A DNA stretch of 64,000 nt from Pseudalgibacter alginicilyticus (GCF_001310225.1 NZ_CP012898.1:62001-126000), one strand, 5' to 3'. Numbered from the stretch's first letter, positions 44,003-53,929 are shown. Program-made: numbers and translations. Notes: generated by a model not told the origin, from the letters alone.

Positions 44003-45523
44003 TTAATTTTTTTCTACAAAAGCTTCCCACTCAGCAAATTTATTTTCATTCATAACTCGTTCCATTTTAACTTGTCCTCCCTTTTTTTTATTCACGGCAT
44101 TCCAATTATAAAATATGGAGGTGGGTACTGTTTTCACTTTTATGCCTTTTAATGCTTTGGAGCGTGCAATGCGATAATTTTTGTTGGCTTTTTTTAAAAA
44201 ATCGTCTAAGGTTTTTACTAATAAATCAGTTTCAATAATGTCATCAATACCTAAATACCAACTATGGTAAAACTCATCATCATAACGTTTTGCACTTATA
44301 GTATATTCTTTTATTTTAATATTAAAATTATTTTCTAAATGTTTAACGGCATCATCCAATTTATTAACAGAAAGTTGAGAACCAACAGTGTTTAAGAAAA
44401 ATTTAGTTCGTCCTGTTATTTTAATTTCTGCTCTTTCAATATCTGTAAATTTGATAGTATCTCCAATAATATAACGCCAAGCACCGGAGACAGTACTAAT
44501 TAAAAGCACGTAGTCTTTATTTAATTCTACTTCGTCTAAAGTTAATACTGGAGCATCCGATACCAAAGACCCATCTTGATTGATATATTCTGGTTTGAAC
44601 GGAACAAATTCAAAATAAATGCCACCGTTAGTAACTAATTGCATGGCATTGGTTTCTGGTCTAGCTTGAAAAGCAATAAAACCTTCGGAAGCTAGGTAGG
44701 TGTCAATAATTGTTATTGGTCTGTCCAATAGTGCATTAAAGCTTTTTTCATAAGGTCCAAATGCAACACCACCTGATGTATATACTTCTAAGTTTGGCCA
44801 AATTTCATGAATATTTTTTACTTTATTATAACTAATAACTTCTGTAAGCATCAATTCAATCCATGAGGGAATTCCACTTATAGCACCAATATCCCACTCT
44901 TTAGCTTTTTTTGCAATCTTTTTAACTCGTTGATCCCAATCATCTATTTTTGCTATTTTCTCTCCTGGCTTATAATATCCTCTAAACCATGATGGAATAT
45001 TGTGAGCACTTATACCACTAATTTCTCCTTCTAAATGATCTTTTTTTTCAATTAAATCTGTTGAACTTCCTAACATTAAGATGCCTTTGTCAAAAAATGA
45101 TGCTGGCAAATTAAAATGACTTAATGCTACAATTTGTTGTATACCTGCGGATTTTATACTATCAATCATATCTTGAGTTACAGGAATACGTTTGCTAGTT
45201 TTACCTGTTGTGCCAGAACTCAGTGCATAATAATCTGGTGATGAAGGCCATGTAATATTACTGTTTCCCTGATGAAGTTGACTCCACCATTCATCATTAA
45301 TTTTGTTGTAATCGAAATAAGGGATGGTGGCAGAAAAGCTTTTTTGAATTGTATTGGACTCTAATATTTTATCAAAATTATAAAATTTACCAAAAGCGGT
45401 GTCTTTTGCTTTATGTAGTAATGTTTTTAACACCTCTTTTTGACTTTCAGAAGGATTGGTTTCTGGAGTTAATTTTTCTGTAATGTCAATAACGTTTTTG
45501 ATAATGTTTCCTATAATATTCAT
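44003..45523 (-). CDS. GH3 family (auxin-responsive promoter-like) adenylating enzyme
   Basis: This 506-residue protein has ALSSGTTGKTSKRIPVTQ (ATP loop), VYTSGGVAFGPYEK, YLASEGFIAFQ (adenine region) and WRYIIGDTIKFTD, the GH3 pattern. In plants GH3 enzymes conjugate amino acids to hormones via acyl adenylates; bacterial homologues are uncharacterised. It is a common Bacteroidetes gene. It has a long upstream gap and no co-directional neighbour within 640 bases. Confidence 0.9.
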   Translation of the reverse strand: MNIIGNIIKNVIDITEKLTPETNPSESQKEVLKTLLHKAKDTAFGKFYNFDKILESNTIQKSFSATIPYFDYNKINDEWWSQLHQGNSNITWPSSPDYYALSSGTTGKTSKRIPVTQDMIDSIKSAGIQQIVALSHFNLPASFFDKGILMLGSSTDLIEKKDHLEGEISGISAHNIPSWFRGYYKPGEKIAKIDDWDQRVKKIAKKAKEWDIGAISGIPSWIELMLTEVISYNKVKNIHEIWPNLEVYTSGGVAFGPYEKSFNALLDRPITIIDTYLASEGFIAFQARPETNAMQLVTNGGIYFEFVPFKPEYINQDGSLVSDAPVLTLDEVELNKDYVLLISTVSGAWRYIIGDTIKFTDIERAEIKITGRTKFFLNTVGSQLSVNKLDDAVKHLENNFNIKIKEYTISAKRYDDEFYHSWYLGIDDIIETDLLVKTLDDFLKKANKNYRIARSKALKGIKVKTVPTSIFYNWNAVNKKKGGQVKMERVMNENKFAEWEAFVEKN

Positions 45524-46165
45524 AATTTTTTATTTCACAGTTTTATTTTAAATCAATATTTAAATTGTTTTTATAATCTATAAATATATTGATAGGCAGA
45601 TGAATGTTTGTGCTGTATTGGAATTTTGATTAACCTAAAAGCCTATTGGTTTTTAAGTTAAATATTGCTTAGGATAAGCGAGAGCGGGAATTAAAATTTA
45701 GCAGATAGCAAATGGTATTGCGTGTAAGCTTTTAAAGGGATTGATTTTGTGACCATGAAGGTATATACAATACCTTTATTTATGGGTGCATTTTGTTTTA
45801 AAGGAAGAACTAATTTTTTACATTAGGAATAAGTTTTTATTTGAAACAGTGTAGAGGGGATTGAATGCTATTTTAAAAGTTATGAATAGTTCAAAACTCA
45901 TTTATAACTTTTTGTTTAATAATTTATAAATGAGTCTAAACCTTCTATTTTTTTAATTAAAACAATCAGCATGTATTGTATCCTTAGCTGTTTCAATTTT
46001 TATTTTGCCTTCTTCTTACAAACAAATAAATCCAAGCCTTAATTTTATAAAAGCATAATAAGGTAGGCTTTAAATAAATCTGCTAAAATGTATATAGAAC
46101 ATTTTTAGATGAAACTAAAAATTATTAATTGGCTAAAGATTAATAAATAACTGGAATAAAGTCAT
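45524..46165. other. 642-base gene-free stretch between GH3 and M28 peptidase genes
   Basis: No open frame of note is seen on either strand. It contains a 12-base inverted repeat ACTCATTTATAA/TTATAAATGAGT (45896-45907 and 45924-45935, 16-base loop) and an imperfect repeat around TTAACCTAAAA and TTTTTAAGTTAA (45629-45661). The flank includes the promoter for the GH3 gene. It may be a site of a small RNA or a decayed gene; I cannot decide. Confidence 0.5.
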
Positions 46166-47182
46166 TTAATCTAACTTTATTCGTTCTTCACGATTGGCTA
46201 ATTCCCAAGCTGTATGAAATATTAGGCGTGTACGTGTTTCTAAAAACTCATAATGTATTTTATCTGGCGTATCTGTAGGTTTATGATAATCGGCATGTAC
46301 ACCATTAAAATAAAAGATAACTGGAATGTTGTTTTTTGCAAAATTATAATGGTCTGATCGATAATAGAAGCGGTTAGGATCATTATCGTCATTATAGGTA
46401 TAATCTAAATTTAAATTAACATATGCTTTATTTACAGCTTCAGATATGTCGTGTAATTCTGTGCTGAGTTTATCTGAGCCAATAAGGTATAAATAATTTT
46501 CTTTTCCTTCATGCTTAGCGTCCACACGTCCAATCATGTCAATATTTAAATTGGCAACGGTATTTTTTAAAGGAAAAACAGGGTCTACATCAGCATAATA
46601 ACGCGAACCAAAAAGCCCCATTTCTTCACCTGTAACATGCAAAAAGAGAATTGAGCGTTTAGGGCCATCTCCAGCATCGGCAGCTATTTTAAAAGCTTCG
46701 GCCATTTCTAAAATTGCTACGGTGCCTGAGCCGTCATCATCAGCGCCATTATTAATTTCGCCATTTCCAGAAACACCTATATGGTCTAAATGTGCAGATA
46801 TAATAACAATTTCATCCGGTTTCTCACTGCCTTTTATATAAGCTAAAACATTCTCAGAATCACCGCTAGCTTTTCCTTCAAAATATGATTCTGGTATTTC
46901 TTGAAAATAATCGCCGTCAGAAATAGGGGAAGGTATATTGTTATTTTGATAGTGTTTTTTAATAAATTCAATGGCTTTTTTCTGCCCAGGTTCTCCTGTT
47001 TTTCTGCCTTCAAAATCATCTGATGCATATATGTAAAGCGCTTCTTTTAATTCTGACACCGTTATGGTTTTAGCGTACGTATTGGCATTTGTTGTTTTTT
47101 TATTATCATTATTTTTATTCTGGCAAGCTCCACAAGAGGAGATTAAGATGAATATACTTAATAAGAAGGGAATTTTTTTCAT
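46166..47182 (-). CDS. M28 family zinc peptidase lipoprotein
   Basis: This 338-residue lipoprotein has a signal with lipobox ISSC and C17. The M28 metal motifs are SAHLDHIG (His and Asp), GADDDGSGT (bridging Asp), TGEEMGLFGS (catalytic Glu pair), NLNIDMIGR (further Asp) and a histidine in RSDHYNFAK. Members are aminopeptidases in the periplasm or on the outer membrane. It is a tandem paralogue of the next gene upstream, 9 bases away, with clear similarity over the whole core. Confidence 0.9.
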   Translation of the reverse strand: MKKIPFLLSIFILISSCGACQNKNNDNKKTTNANTYAKTITVSELKEALYIYASDDFEGRKTGEPGQKKAIEFIKKHYQNNNIPSPISDGDYFQEIPESYFEGKASGDSENVLAYIKGSEKPDEIVIISAHLDHIGVSGNGEINNGADDDGSGTVAILEMAEAFKIAADAGDGPKRSILFLHVTGEEMGLFGSRYYADVDPVFPLKNTVANLNIDMIGRVDAKHEGKENYLYLIGSDKLSTELHDISEAVNKAYVNLNLDYTYNDDNDPNRFYYRSDHYNFAKNNIPVIFYFNGVHADYHKPTDTPDKIHYEFLETRTRLIFHTAWELANREERIKLD

Positions 47183-47191
47183 GGTTTCTGG

Positions 47192-48232
47192 TTATATGCT
47201 CTTGTCAACTTTAATACGATTTTCCTGATTGGCAATTTGCCAAGCTGTAGCAAATATAAGTTTCGTACGCTTTTTTAGCAACTCATAATCAATTTTATCT
47301 GGTGTATCGGTTTCACGGTGGTAATCTTTATGTTCTCCATTAAAATAAAAAATAACAGGTATGCCGTGTTTTGCAAAATTATAATGGTCGGATCTTGAGT
47401 AGTAATTGTTTTCGTCATCAAGCTCATTGTATCTGTAATCCAAATTTATGTTGGTAGTGGTGTTGTTTATTTTTTCAGAAAGATAATGAAGCTCTTTACT
47501 TAATCTATCGGAGCCAATTAAATACATATAGTTTTTGTTTTCTTTGTGTATTCTATCTACACGTCCAATCATATCTATATTTAAATTTGCAACGGTGTTT
47601 TTTAAGGGGAAAATGGGGTTTTGTGTATAATAATCTGAGCCTAATTTACCTAACTCTTCAGCTGTTAGGTGTAAAAACAAAATACTTCTCTTAGGGCCGT
47701 AGCCTTCAGTTTTAGCTTGTTTAAAGGCTTGGGCAATTTCCATGATAGCTACAGTGCCAGAGCCATCATCGTCTGCTCCATAATATATTTGACCTTCATT
47801 AGTAAGCCCTAAATGATCTAAATGTGCAGAAATGATAATAATTTCATCAGGTTTTTCAGTGCCTTTTATATAGGCTAATACATTTTCTGATGATTCAATA
47901 TTTTTTGGAAAAAAAGATTTTGGTATTACTTGATAGTAAATAGAGTCTCCAAGTGGTGAATTAATACCTTCATTCTGATAATAGGATTTAAGAAATTCAG
48001 CGGCTAATTTTTGACCAATTTCACCTGTTTTTCTACCTTGATGCTTATCAGAAGAAAAAGCGTAAAGATGCAGGCTTAATTCTTCAGCAGTAATTGTATT
48101 AGCATATTTTTTTACAAGACTACTGTCAACGATTTGTATGCTATCTTTTAAATTTTGAATTTTTGTAGTGTATTTTGTTGTGGCACACTTACCAACTAAC
48201 GCAAATGCCGAGAGAATGCAAAAGGTTTTCAT
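47192..48232 (-). CDS. M28 family zinc peptidase, tandem paralogue
   Basis: This 346-residue protein is closely related to the downstream gene: SAHLDHLG, GADDDGSGT, TAEELGKLGS, NLNIDMIGR and RSDHYNFAKHG are all kept. The N-terminus MKTFCILSAFALVGKC has a weak lipobox with K before the cysteine, so lipidation is less certain than in the paralogue. The two genes are 9 bases apart in one transcript and arose by tandem duplication. Confidence 0.9.
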   Translation of the reverse strand: MKTFCILSAFALVGKCATTKYTTKIQNLKDSIQIVDSSLVKKYANTITAEELSLHLYAFSSDKHQGRKTGEIGQKLAAEFLKSYYQNEGINSPLGDSIYYQVIPKSFFPKNIESSENVLAYIKGTEKPDEIIIISAHLDHLGLTNEGQIYYGADDDGSGTVAIMEIAQAFKQAKTEGYGPKRSILFLHLTAEELGKLGSDYYTQNPIFPLKNTVANLNIDMIGRVDRIHKENKNYMYLIGSDRLSKELHYLSEKINNTTTNINLDYRYNELDDENNYYSRSDHYNFAKHGIPVIFYFNGEHKDYHRETDTPDKIDYELLKKRTKLIFATAWQIANQENRIKVDKSI

Positions 48233-48359
48233 AGTATGGTTCTGATTTATTTAAAATGGAATAATTAATGTTTTGCAATTTACAATATAATAATGTAAGA
48301 AAAATATTAGACAATTATTTTTATCAAAAATAGAATAAACAAAGGCGAGTTGATGAGAA

Positions 48360-48716
48360 TTATTCAATTGTCGCCTCTTCAAAATCGATTTCTTCTATGT
48401 CAAGGGATTCTAATTCTTCAAGAGCTTCGTCTTTAGAGGCATTCTCTTTGTTGATTAATTCTTGTGTATTACCAACCTCTGTATTTGTAAATATAGCCTT
48501 GTATATGGTAATAGAAAGCGAAATGATAGTTAGAAAAAATGTAAATTGAATAATTTTTTTTACTTGGCCTGTTTTTTTAGATAAATAATAAGCAATATAT
48601 CCAAAAACAAGAGCTATTATGGCAGGTAATATCGCTAAGTTAGAGATAGGAAGTACAGAAAAAACAATAGCGAAAATTGATGCTATAACTGCAATAATGG
48701 TAGATAGTTGTTTCAT
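48360..48716 (-). CDS. small membrane protein with acidic tail
   Basis: This 118-residue protein has three hydrophobic segments (about residues 5-22, 24-45 and 57-75) and a C-terminal soluble tail dominated by glutamate (LEELESLDIEEIDFEE). The helices look like the DUF4190-type set of small membrane proteins, without firm assignment. It starts 7 bases after the DUF3108 stop, so it is co-transcribed with that gene. Confidence 0.6.
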   Translation of the reverse strand: MKQLSTIIAVIASIFAIVFSVLPISNLAILPAIIALVFGYIAYYLSKKTGQVKKIIQFTFFLTIISLSITIYKAIFTNTEVGNTQELINKENASKDEALEELESLDIEEIDFEEATIE

Positions 48717-48723
48717 AGGTATG

Positions 48724-49491
48724 CTAGTTTTTTAAGCCAGTGGCTGATTTGATTTTTAGTTCGCCGTTTCCAACAGGAATATTAAATTTGCCATATACTA
48801 TTATTTTATTGTCGTCGGCTGTTAACCAAACAAGGTTACTTTTTGTTCCTCCCTTTAGCACATCATCTGAAGTATAAATAGCTAATTTGTAACATAATTT
48901 ATTACCTATAGCGGTAGAAATAGTTTCTTTGCCAAGGAAGGTGATTTGAGCTTTTACTTCTTCTCGGTCAAAAAGGATATTAAGCGATTTATGGGTACCT
49001 ATAGTCATGTTTTTAAAATCAAACAACCTAATGCCATAGAGTGTAGAAACTATATCTTTGGTGTCAGGTTTAATACTAACATCATTTTTTTGCTCTTGAT
49101 TATTTCTTTTACGCTGAATTGATTTTACTGTATTTGTTTTATGGCTAAAAGTATATTGAACAAACTTATAATAATTGCCTTCATTTATATCTCGCTTATA
49201 TAAATATGGCGTTAATGTATTAGGGTTTACATAACTTTCATATAAATCTCTAATTTTAAAAAAATGATCCCATTTACTATATGTGGCAGCTGTACATTTA
49301 AGTCTTAATAAGGTGGCTTTTGATGTTTTAATAGCACTTGTTTCCATTGTGACTTCTGCAATGTTTGTTAAAATTCCAGACATATTGTAAGAAGCTGTGT
49401 AGGTTAGTCTTTCTCCTGCAGCTATAGCGTTATTTTGGGCGCCTACACTTAGAGCGACTAAAAAAAATACTAAGAAATACATGTGTTTCAT
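48724..49491 (-). CDS. DUF3108 domain-containing secreted protein
   Basis: Starting at the ATG 49491 gives about 255 residues: a signal peptide (MKHMYFLVFFLVALSVGAQ) and a beta-rich DUF3108 domain with GERLTYTASYNMSGI and IRLFDFKNMTIG. The domain is found in periplasmic proteins of unknown role, sometimes linked to lipopolysaccharide or lipid transport. The frame is open to 49551, but that N-terminal part lacks signal character. The small membrane protein follows. Confidence 0.82.
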   Translation of the reverse strand: MKHMYFLVFFLVALSVGAQNNAIAAGERLTYTASYNMSGILTNIAEVTMETSAIKTSKATLLRLKCTAATYSKWDHFFKIRDLYESYVNPNTLTPYLYKRDINEGNYYKFVQYTFSHKTNTVKSIQRKRNNQEQKNDVSIKPDTKDIVSTLYGIRLFDFKNMTIGTHKSLNILFDREEVKAQITFLGKETISTAIGNKLCYKLAIYTSDDVLKGGTKSNLVWLTADDNKIIVYGKFNIPVGNGELKIKSATGLKN

Positions 49492-49668
49492 AAAATAACA
49501 TAAAGTTAATAAGAAGGGTCGCTCATTTATTGTGCCGAAAATACAATGCATTCTATAATAATGCTAATTTTTTATTCATTGATCTAAAATATAGCTGACT
49601 GATAATTGTCATAGTTTTTTTTATGATGTCATGTTAAATTTACTTTGTATTGTAAATACTGTATCGTT

Positions 49669-50511
49669 ATGAAAACCATATTACTACCTACAGATTTTTC
49701 TAAAATATCAATAAATGCGATAGAATATGCAATGGTTATGTTTAAGGATGTTTCTTGCGAATTTTACATTATTAATGTACAAAAGTCATCTACATTTATT
49801 TCTGATGATATGGTAGTTGTGTCAGCATCAGCAACTATTTATCAAACCATAGTTGATGCAGCCAAAAAGTCTATTAAAAATTTAATTTCTAAAATTAAAA
49901 AGAAGCATAATAATACAAAGCATCAATTCCACTCTATAGTAGATTATGATAATTTTATTGATTCTTTAAATCAAACCACTAAAATAAATAATATTGATTT
50001 AATTGTAATGGGTACCAAAGGAGCTTCGGGTTTAGAAAAGGTTATTTTTGGGAGTAACACCGTCCGAGTTATGCAGCGATCCAATACACCTGTATTGGCC
50101 ATTCCTGAAGGCTGTACGTATAAAGATTTAAATGCTGTAGCCTTTACCTCAAGCTTTCAAAGTTTATATCATCAAGGAGATTTAAAACCACTTATAAATT
50201 TAACCAAAAGATGTCATTCTAAATTGTATGTTTTGCATGTTAGTGAAAATGATGAAACAACAAATAACATGAATAAAGGCATTGATTTTTTTAATGAATA
50301 CTTTGATGATGTGGTTTATGAATATATGTATGCAACAAACAACAATGTATACAAAACCATAGATAATTATATTAAAGATAACAATATAAAACTTTTAGCT
50401 ATGGTAGGTAGAAAGTACTCCTTTTTAGAACGTTTTTTTTCAACACACACTGTTGAAAAACTCGCATCTTATATAAAAATTCCATTTTTAGTCATGCATG
50501 AAGATATTTAA
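49669..50511 (+). CDS. universal stress protein with two Usp domains
   Basis: This protein of about 280 residues has a first Usp domain starting MKTILLPTDFSKISINAIEY and containing the ATP-binding motif MGTKGASGLEKVIFGSN. A second, divergent Usp domain (about residues 145-280) holds LLAMVGRKYSFLERFFSTHT without an intact glycine motif. Tandem Usp proteins are common in Flavobacteria. The ATG at 49669 is preferred to 49645, which is upstream of the conserved start. Confidence 0.9.
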   Translation: MKTILLPTDFSKISINAIEYAMVMFKDVSCEFYIINVQKSSTFISDDMVVVSASATIYQTIVDAAKKSIKNLISKIKKKHNNTKHQFHSIVDYDNFIDSLNQTTKINNIDLIVMGTKGASGLEKVIFGSNTVRVMQRSNTPVLAIPEGCTYKDLNAVAFTSSFQSLYHQGDLKPLINLTKRCHSKLYVLHVSENDETTNNMNKGIDFFNEYFDDVVYEYMYATNNNVYKTIDNYIKDNNIKLLAMVGRKYSFLERFFSTHTVEKLASYIKIPFLVMHEDI

Positions 50512-50574
50512 AATTTAAAAGATGCGTAGATGAGTTTTATAAGTGGTTTGACAAAAACATAAGACTGTATTAAA

Positions 50575-50862
50575 ATGAAAACAATCATAATAGTTCAAAA
50601 TTTAGTATGTGATGGCTGTGTTAAATTGATTAACAAAGAATTATCTAAAATTGAAAATATTTCTGCTATTCAAGTTGATACCTATAGTAGTGAAATAATG
50701 TTTGATTATTTTAGTGAGAAGGATTTGCAACTAGCAAAAAAAAGATTAAAATCATTAGGATTTCCTGAATTCAATGATACCATTTCACTTTATGATAGAA
50801 TTAGACTCTTGATGAATTGTATAACAAGAATTTTGATGTACAGGTTAACTGTCTTAAAGTAA
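50575..50862 (+). CDS. heavy-metal-associated (HMA) domain protein with C-terminal tail
   Basis: This 95-residue protein has an HMA/copper-chaperone fold: VQNLVCDGCVKLINKELSKI with metal-binding C12 and C15, then beta-alpha-beta to about residue 68. The tail of about 25 residues (LYDRIRLLMNCITRILMYRL) is basic and hydrophobic, unlike ordinary CopZ proteins of about 70. It follows UspA on the same strand by 63 bases and ends before a bidirectional terminator. Confidence 0.8.
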   Translation: MKTIIIVQNLVCDGCVKLINKELSKIENISAIQVDTYSSEIMFDYFSEKDLQLAKKRLKSLGFPEFNDTISLYDRIRLLMNCITRILMYRLTVLK

Positions 50863-50943
50863 GTGTTTTAAAAGGTGTTAGTAGCAAGGTTGGTTCAGTT
50901 TTTTGTTAATAGAAGTAAATTTTTAATATTTCATTACCAGTAT

Positions 50944-50976
50944 AAAAAAAGCGCATCATTTAGATGCGCTTTTTTT
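50944..50976. terminator. bidirectional terminator between the HMA gene and dnaN
   Basis: GCGCATC (50951-50957), loop ATTTA and GATGCGC (50963-50969) are flanked by seven A on the left and seven T on the right, so the stem extends and works on both strands. It serves the HMA gene (plus) and dnaN (minus, ending at 51015). Confidence 0.92.
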
Positions 50977-51014
50977 ATACTAATATTGTTGTTGTTTATT
51001 GAGTAATTTATTCT

Positions 51015-52133
51015 CTATGAGTTTAACATCACTGGCATTACCAGCATAGTAACTTGTTCACCTTCATCAAGACCGTCAATTGGTGTTAAAATACCAGCTC
51101 TGTTAGGCATGCTCATTTCTAATTGCACTTCATCAGCACTTAAATTATTTAGCATTTCAGTTAAAAAACGGGAGTTAAAGCCAATTTGTAAATCATCACC
51201 TTGATAATCACACGTTAAACGCTCTTCGGCTTTGTTACTGTAATCAATATCTTCTGCAGAAATATTTAATTCAGCTCCAGCAATCTTTAAACGTATTTGG
51301 TGTGTTGTTTTGTTTGAGAATATACTAACACGACGTACAGAGTTTAAAAACTGGTTTCTGGCAATTGTTAATTTATTCGGATTTTCTTTTGGAATAACAG
51401 CTTCATAATTTGGGTATTTTCCATCTATCAAACGGCAAATCAATTCTGAGTTTTCAAAAGTGAATTTAGCGTTAGAATCGTTGTATTCAATTGTTACATC
51501 GTCTTCACTTGCTGCTAAAATGCTTTTTAAAAGATTTAAAGGTTTTTTAGGCATGATAAACTCCGCAACTTGATTAGCTTTTACATCTTCACGTGTATAT
51601 TTTACTAATTTATGAGCATCGGTAGCTACAAAAGTTAATCCTTCTGTAGAAAATTGAAAAAACACGCCACTCATTACAGGACGTAAATCATCGTTTCCAG
51701 CGGCAAAAATGGTTTTACTGATAGCAGTAGCCAAAATATCACCTGTAATAACTGTTTTACTTGGGTCTTCTAAGGCTACAGCTTTAGGGAATTCATTACC
51801 ATCTGCATAAGCCAATGCATATTTACCATGATTAGAACTAATTTCAACGGTATTATTGTCCTCAACAACAAAGGTTAGTGGTTGCTCAGGAAATGTTTTT
51901 AAAGTGTCTAATAACAAGCGAGCAGGAATAGCAACGCTACCCGTATTATCACTTTCTACTTCTAAAGAAGACGCCATAGTAGTTTCTAAATCGCTTGCAG
52001 AAACCGTTAATGTGGTATGGTCTAATTCAAATAAAAAATTGTCTAAAATAGGTAAGGTATTTGAGCTATTTATAACCCCTCCTAAAACCTGTAATTGCTT
52101 TAATAAATAGGTGCTTGAAACTATAAATTTCAT
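51015..52133 (-). CDS. dnaN: DNA polymerase III sliding clamp, beta subunit
   Basis: This 372-residue protein starts MKFIVSSTYLLKQLQVLGGV and has three clamp domains (about residues 1-120, 130-250 and 255-372), ending in MLVMPVMLN. It forms the dimeric ring that holds the polymerase on DNA. Length and all domains are complete. In this window it follows gldG, not dnaA or recF; that separation is usual in Bacteroidetes. A TATATTTG -7 box lies 40 bases upstream of the ATG. Confidence 0.96.
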   Translation of the reverse strand: MKFIVSSTYLLKQLQVLGGVINSSNTLPILDNFLFELDHTTLTVSASDLETTMASSLEVESDNTGSVAIPARLLLDTLKTFPEQPLTFVVEDNNTVEISSNHGKYALAYADGNEFPKAVALEDPSKTVITGDILATAISKTIFAAGNDDLRPVMSGVFFQFSTEGLTFVATDAHKLVKYTREDVKANQVAEFIMPKKPLNLLKSILAASEDDVTIEYNDSNAKFTFENSELICRLIDGKYPNYEAVIPKENPNKLTIARNQFLNSVRRVSIFSNKTTHQIRLKIAGAELNISAEDIDYSNKAEERLTCDYQGDDLQIGFNSRFLTEMLNNLSADEVQLEMSMPNRAGILTPIDGLDEGEQVTMLVMPVMLNS

Positions 52134-52172
52134 CTATGATGTAATGAGTTTAATTAAAATAAATACTACTTA

Positions 52173-52180
52173 CAAATATA
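52173..52180 (-). promoter_or_regulatory. -7 box of a dnaN promoter
   Basis: On the minus strand the 8 bases read TATATTTG, an exact TAnnTTTG match, 39 bases upstream of the dnaN ATG. A TTTG occurs upstream, but 24 bases away, longer than usual. This suggests dnaN has a promoter of its own, separate from the gld genes upstream. Confidence 0.45.
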
Positions 52181-52219
52181 TTGGATAGTGGCTAAAAATG
52201 GAAACAAACTTATTAACAT

Positions 52220-53929
52220 TCATCCTGCATATCTTTTCTTTCTCAGGTAATTGAAGATATATCCTAAAAGTGTTAGTAAGGCCAATGGTAACAGGATATT
52301 AACTAATTGCCAAGTTGTTTTTTGTGAGGCTATTTTTTCTTGATTTAAAAAGGCTACGGCTATTTCCTTGGTTCTAATGTTTATAAGTCCATCATCGTCC
52401 AATAAATAATTCACCGTATTAAGCAAAAATTCTTTGTTGCCATAGGTTTTTCCAGTCCACCTATCAAAGCCCAATTCTTGAGGTGTATTCCTAAGTATAT
52501 CATTTTTAATAATATCGCCATCTGCTATAACAACTATTTCAGTAAGCTTACTAGTATTTATTTCTTCAGTAAGCTTAAAAGGTTTTATTTTATTATTATA
52601 AACCGATGTAAAATTGCCTTCTAGTAAAACAGCTAAGGCTTGTTTACCTTTATTGAAAAAAGCTGGGTTAGGTTGCTTGGTTACAATATCTAAACTAATT
52701 TCTTTTGGAACTCCTTCTAAATTACTAAGTGAAGCACTTTCTAATAAAATAGTTTTTTTAATGTTATTTTTTAATGTGTCAATTTGATTGCTGAAATCAA
52801 ACTTTACTAAATTCATATTATTTGTAATAGGATGCTGTTTTGCAGCAGGTGCTAATGGAGAATATGGCCATTGTAAATGTTGGAATTGACTTTCACTACC
52901 TTCTCCAATGGCTAAGGTTATTGGGGCAGAGTACAGACTGCTTGTTATAACTGGGTTGATTCTAATACCATATTTGAAAAAGAAATCTGTTAGGTTTAAA
53001 TCTCTTGGAAATGCTAAACTTTTTCCTGTTTGATATAAACTGTCTTTTTCCATAGTTACTGCATCCACCAGCCATAAACTTTTCCCTCCTTGCATGGTAA
53101 ATTGATCTAAAACCAGCTTTTCTTCTTCGGTGAAAATTTCAGTTGGTTTAGCAGAAATAATCAAATCAAAAGTATTTAATTCTTTAAGTGTTTTTTGAGG
53201 ATTGGTGGCAACACTATCTAAAGTAAAAGGTGCAATGAAATAATATTCGCCTAATTTTTTTACAAAGTCGAAAATATACTTGTCGTCTAGCTGATTGTTC
53301 CCTTTTAAAATGGCAATTTTTTTACGTTTGGGTTTGGTAAGCTTGCTGAAACCATCAGCAAAGGCATATTCCAAATGCTGAACAGAATTTGTTACCAATT
53401 CTTGTTGAGTAGCACCAATTTTGTTTTTTACCAATGGAATAATAACAGTAGTATCGTTATAACTTGCTAATGCCCAAGGGAAAATAACCTCTTCAGAAGA
53501 TTTACCGTTTTCTTGAACGCTAAGTCGCATGGGTTGTAGTCCACGGTTACTGAGCTGTTGGATGTTTTGGTCTCTATGGGCTTCATCTTCAATAGGGTTG
53601 ATGAATTGAAATAGGATATTATCATTTTTTGATGAAAATTCTTCTAGTAACTGTTTGGTTTCATTTTGAAGCTTTCTAAATTCTGATGGAAAATCGTCAC
53701 CGCTTAAAAACACATCAATAATAATAGGTGAATCTACATCTTTAATAATGTTTGCAGAAGCTTTGCTTAAGGTATAGCGTTTATCTGCGGTTAAATCAAA
53801 CCGTTTGTAAATACTATTGCTTATAACGTTAATTGCTATTAAAATGATTATAAGTAGTGCAATATGTTTTAATTTTTTATTCAAAAGTCTGTTCTGTTTG
53901 ATATTGTTTGATTGAATTAACGGTATCAT
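52220..53929 (-). CDS. gldG: gliding motility ABC-type auxiliary protein GldG
   Basis: This 569-residue membrane protein has an N-terminal helix (about 23-40, KHIALLIIILIAINVI), YKRFDLTADKRYTLSKASAN typical of GldG, a large periplasmic region and a C-terminal helix (about 541-560). GldG and GldF with GldA form an ABC-type complex needed for gliding in Flavobacterium. The ATG start overlaps the previous gene by 53 bases; a TTG at 53884 (LNKKLKHIALL) would give an 8-base overlap and the usual N-terminus. Confidence 0.9.
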   Translation of the reverse strand: MIPLIQSNNIKQNRLLNKKLKHIALLIIILIAINVISNSIYKRFDLTADKRYTLSKASANIIKDVDSPIIIDVFLSGDDFPSEFRKLQNETKQLLEEFSSKNDNILFQFINPIEDEAHRDQNIQQLSNRGLQPMRLSVQENGKSSEEVIFPWALASYNDTTVIIPLVKNKIGATQQELVTNSVQHLEYAFADGFSKLTKPKRKKIAILKGNNQLDDKYIFDFVKKLGEYYFIAPFTLDSVATNPQKTLKELNTFDLIISAKPTEIFTEEEKLVLDQFTMQGGKSLWLVDAVTMEKDSLYQTGKSLAFPRDLNLTDFFFKYGIRINPVITSSLYSAPITLAIGEGSESQFQHLQWPYSPLAPAAKQHPITNNMNLVKFDFSNQIDTLKNNIKKTILLESASLSNLEGVPKEISLDIVTKQPNPAFFNKGKQALAVLLEGNFTSVYNNKIKPFKLTEEINTSKLTEIVVIADGDIIKNDILRNTPQELGFDRWTGKTYGNKEFLLNTVNYLLDDDGLINIRTKEIAVAFLNQEKIASQKTTWQLVNILLPLALLTLLGYIFNYLRKKRYAG

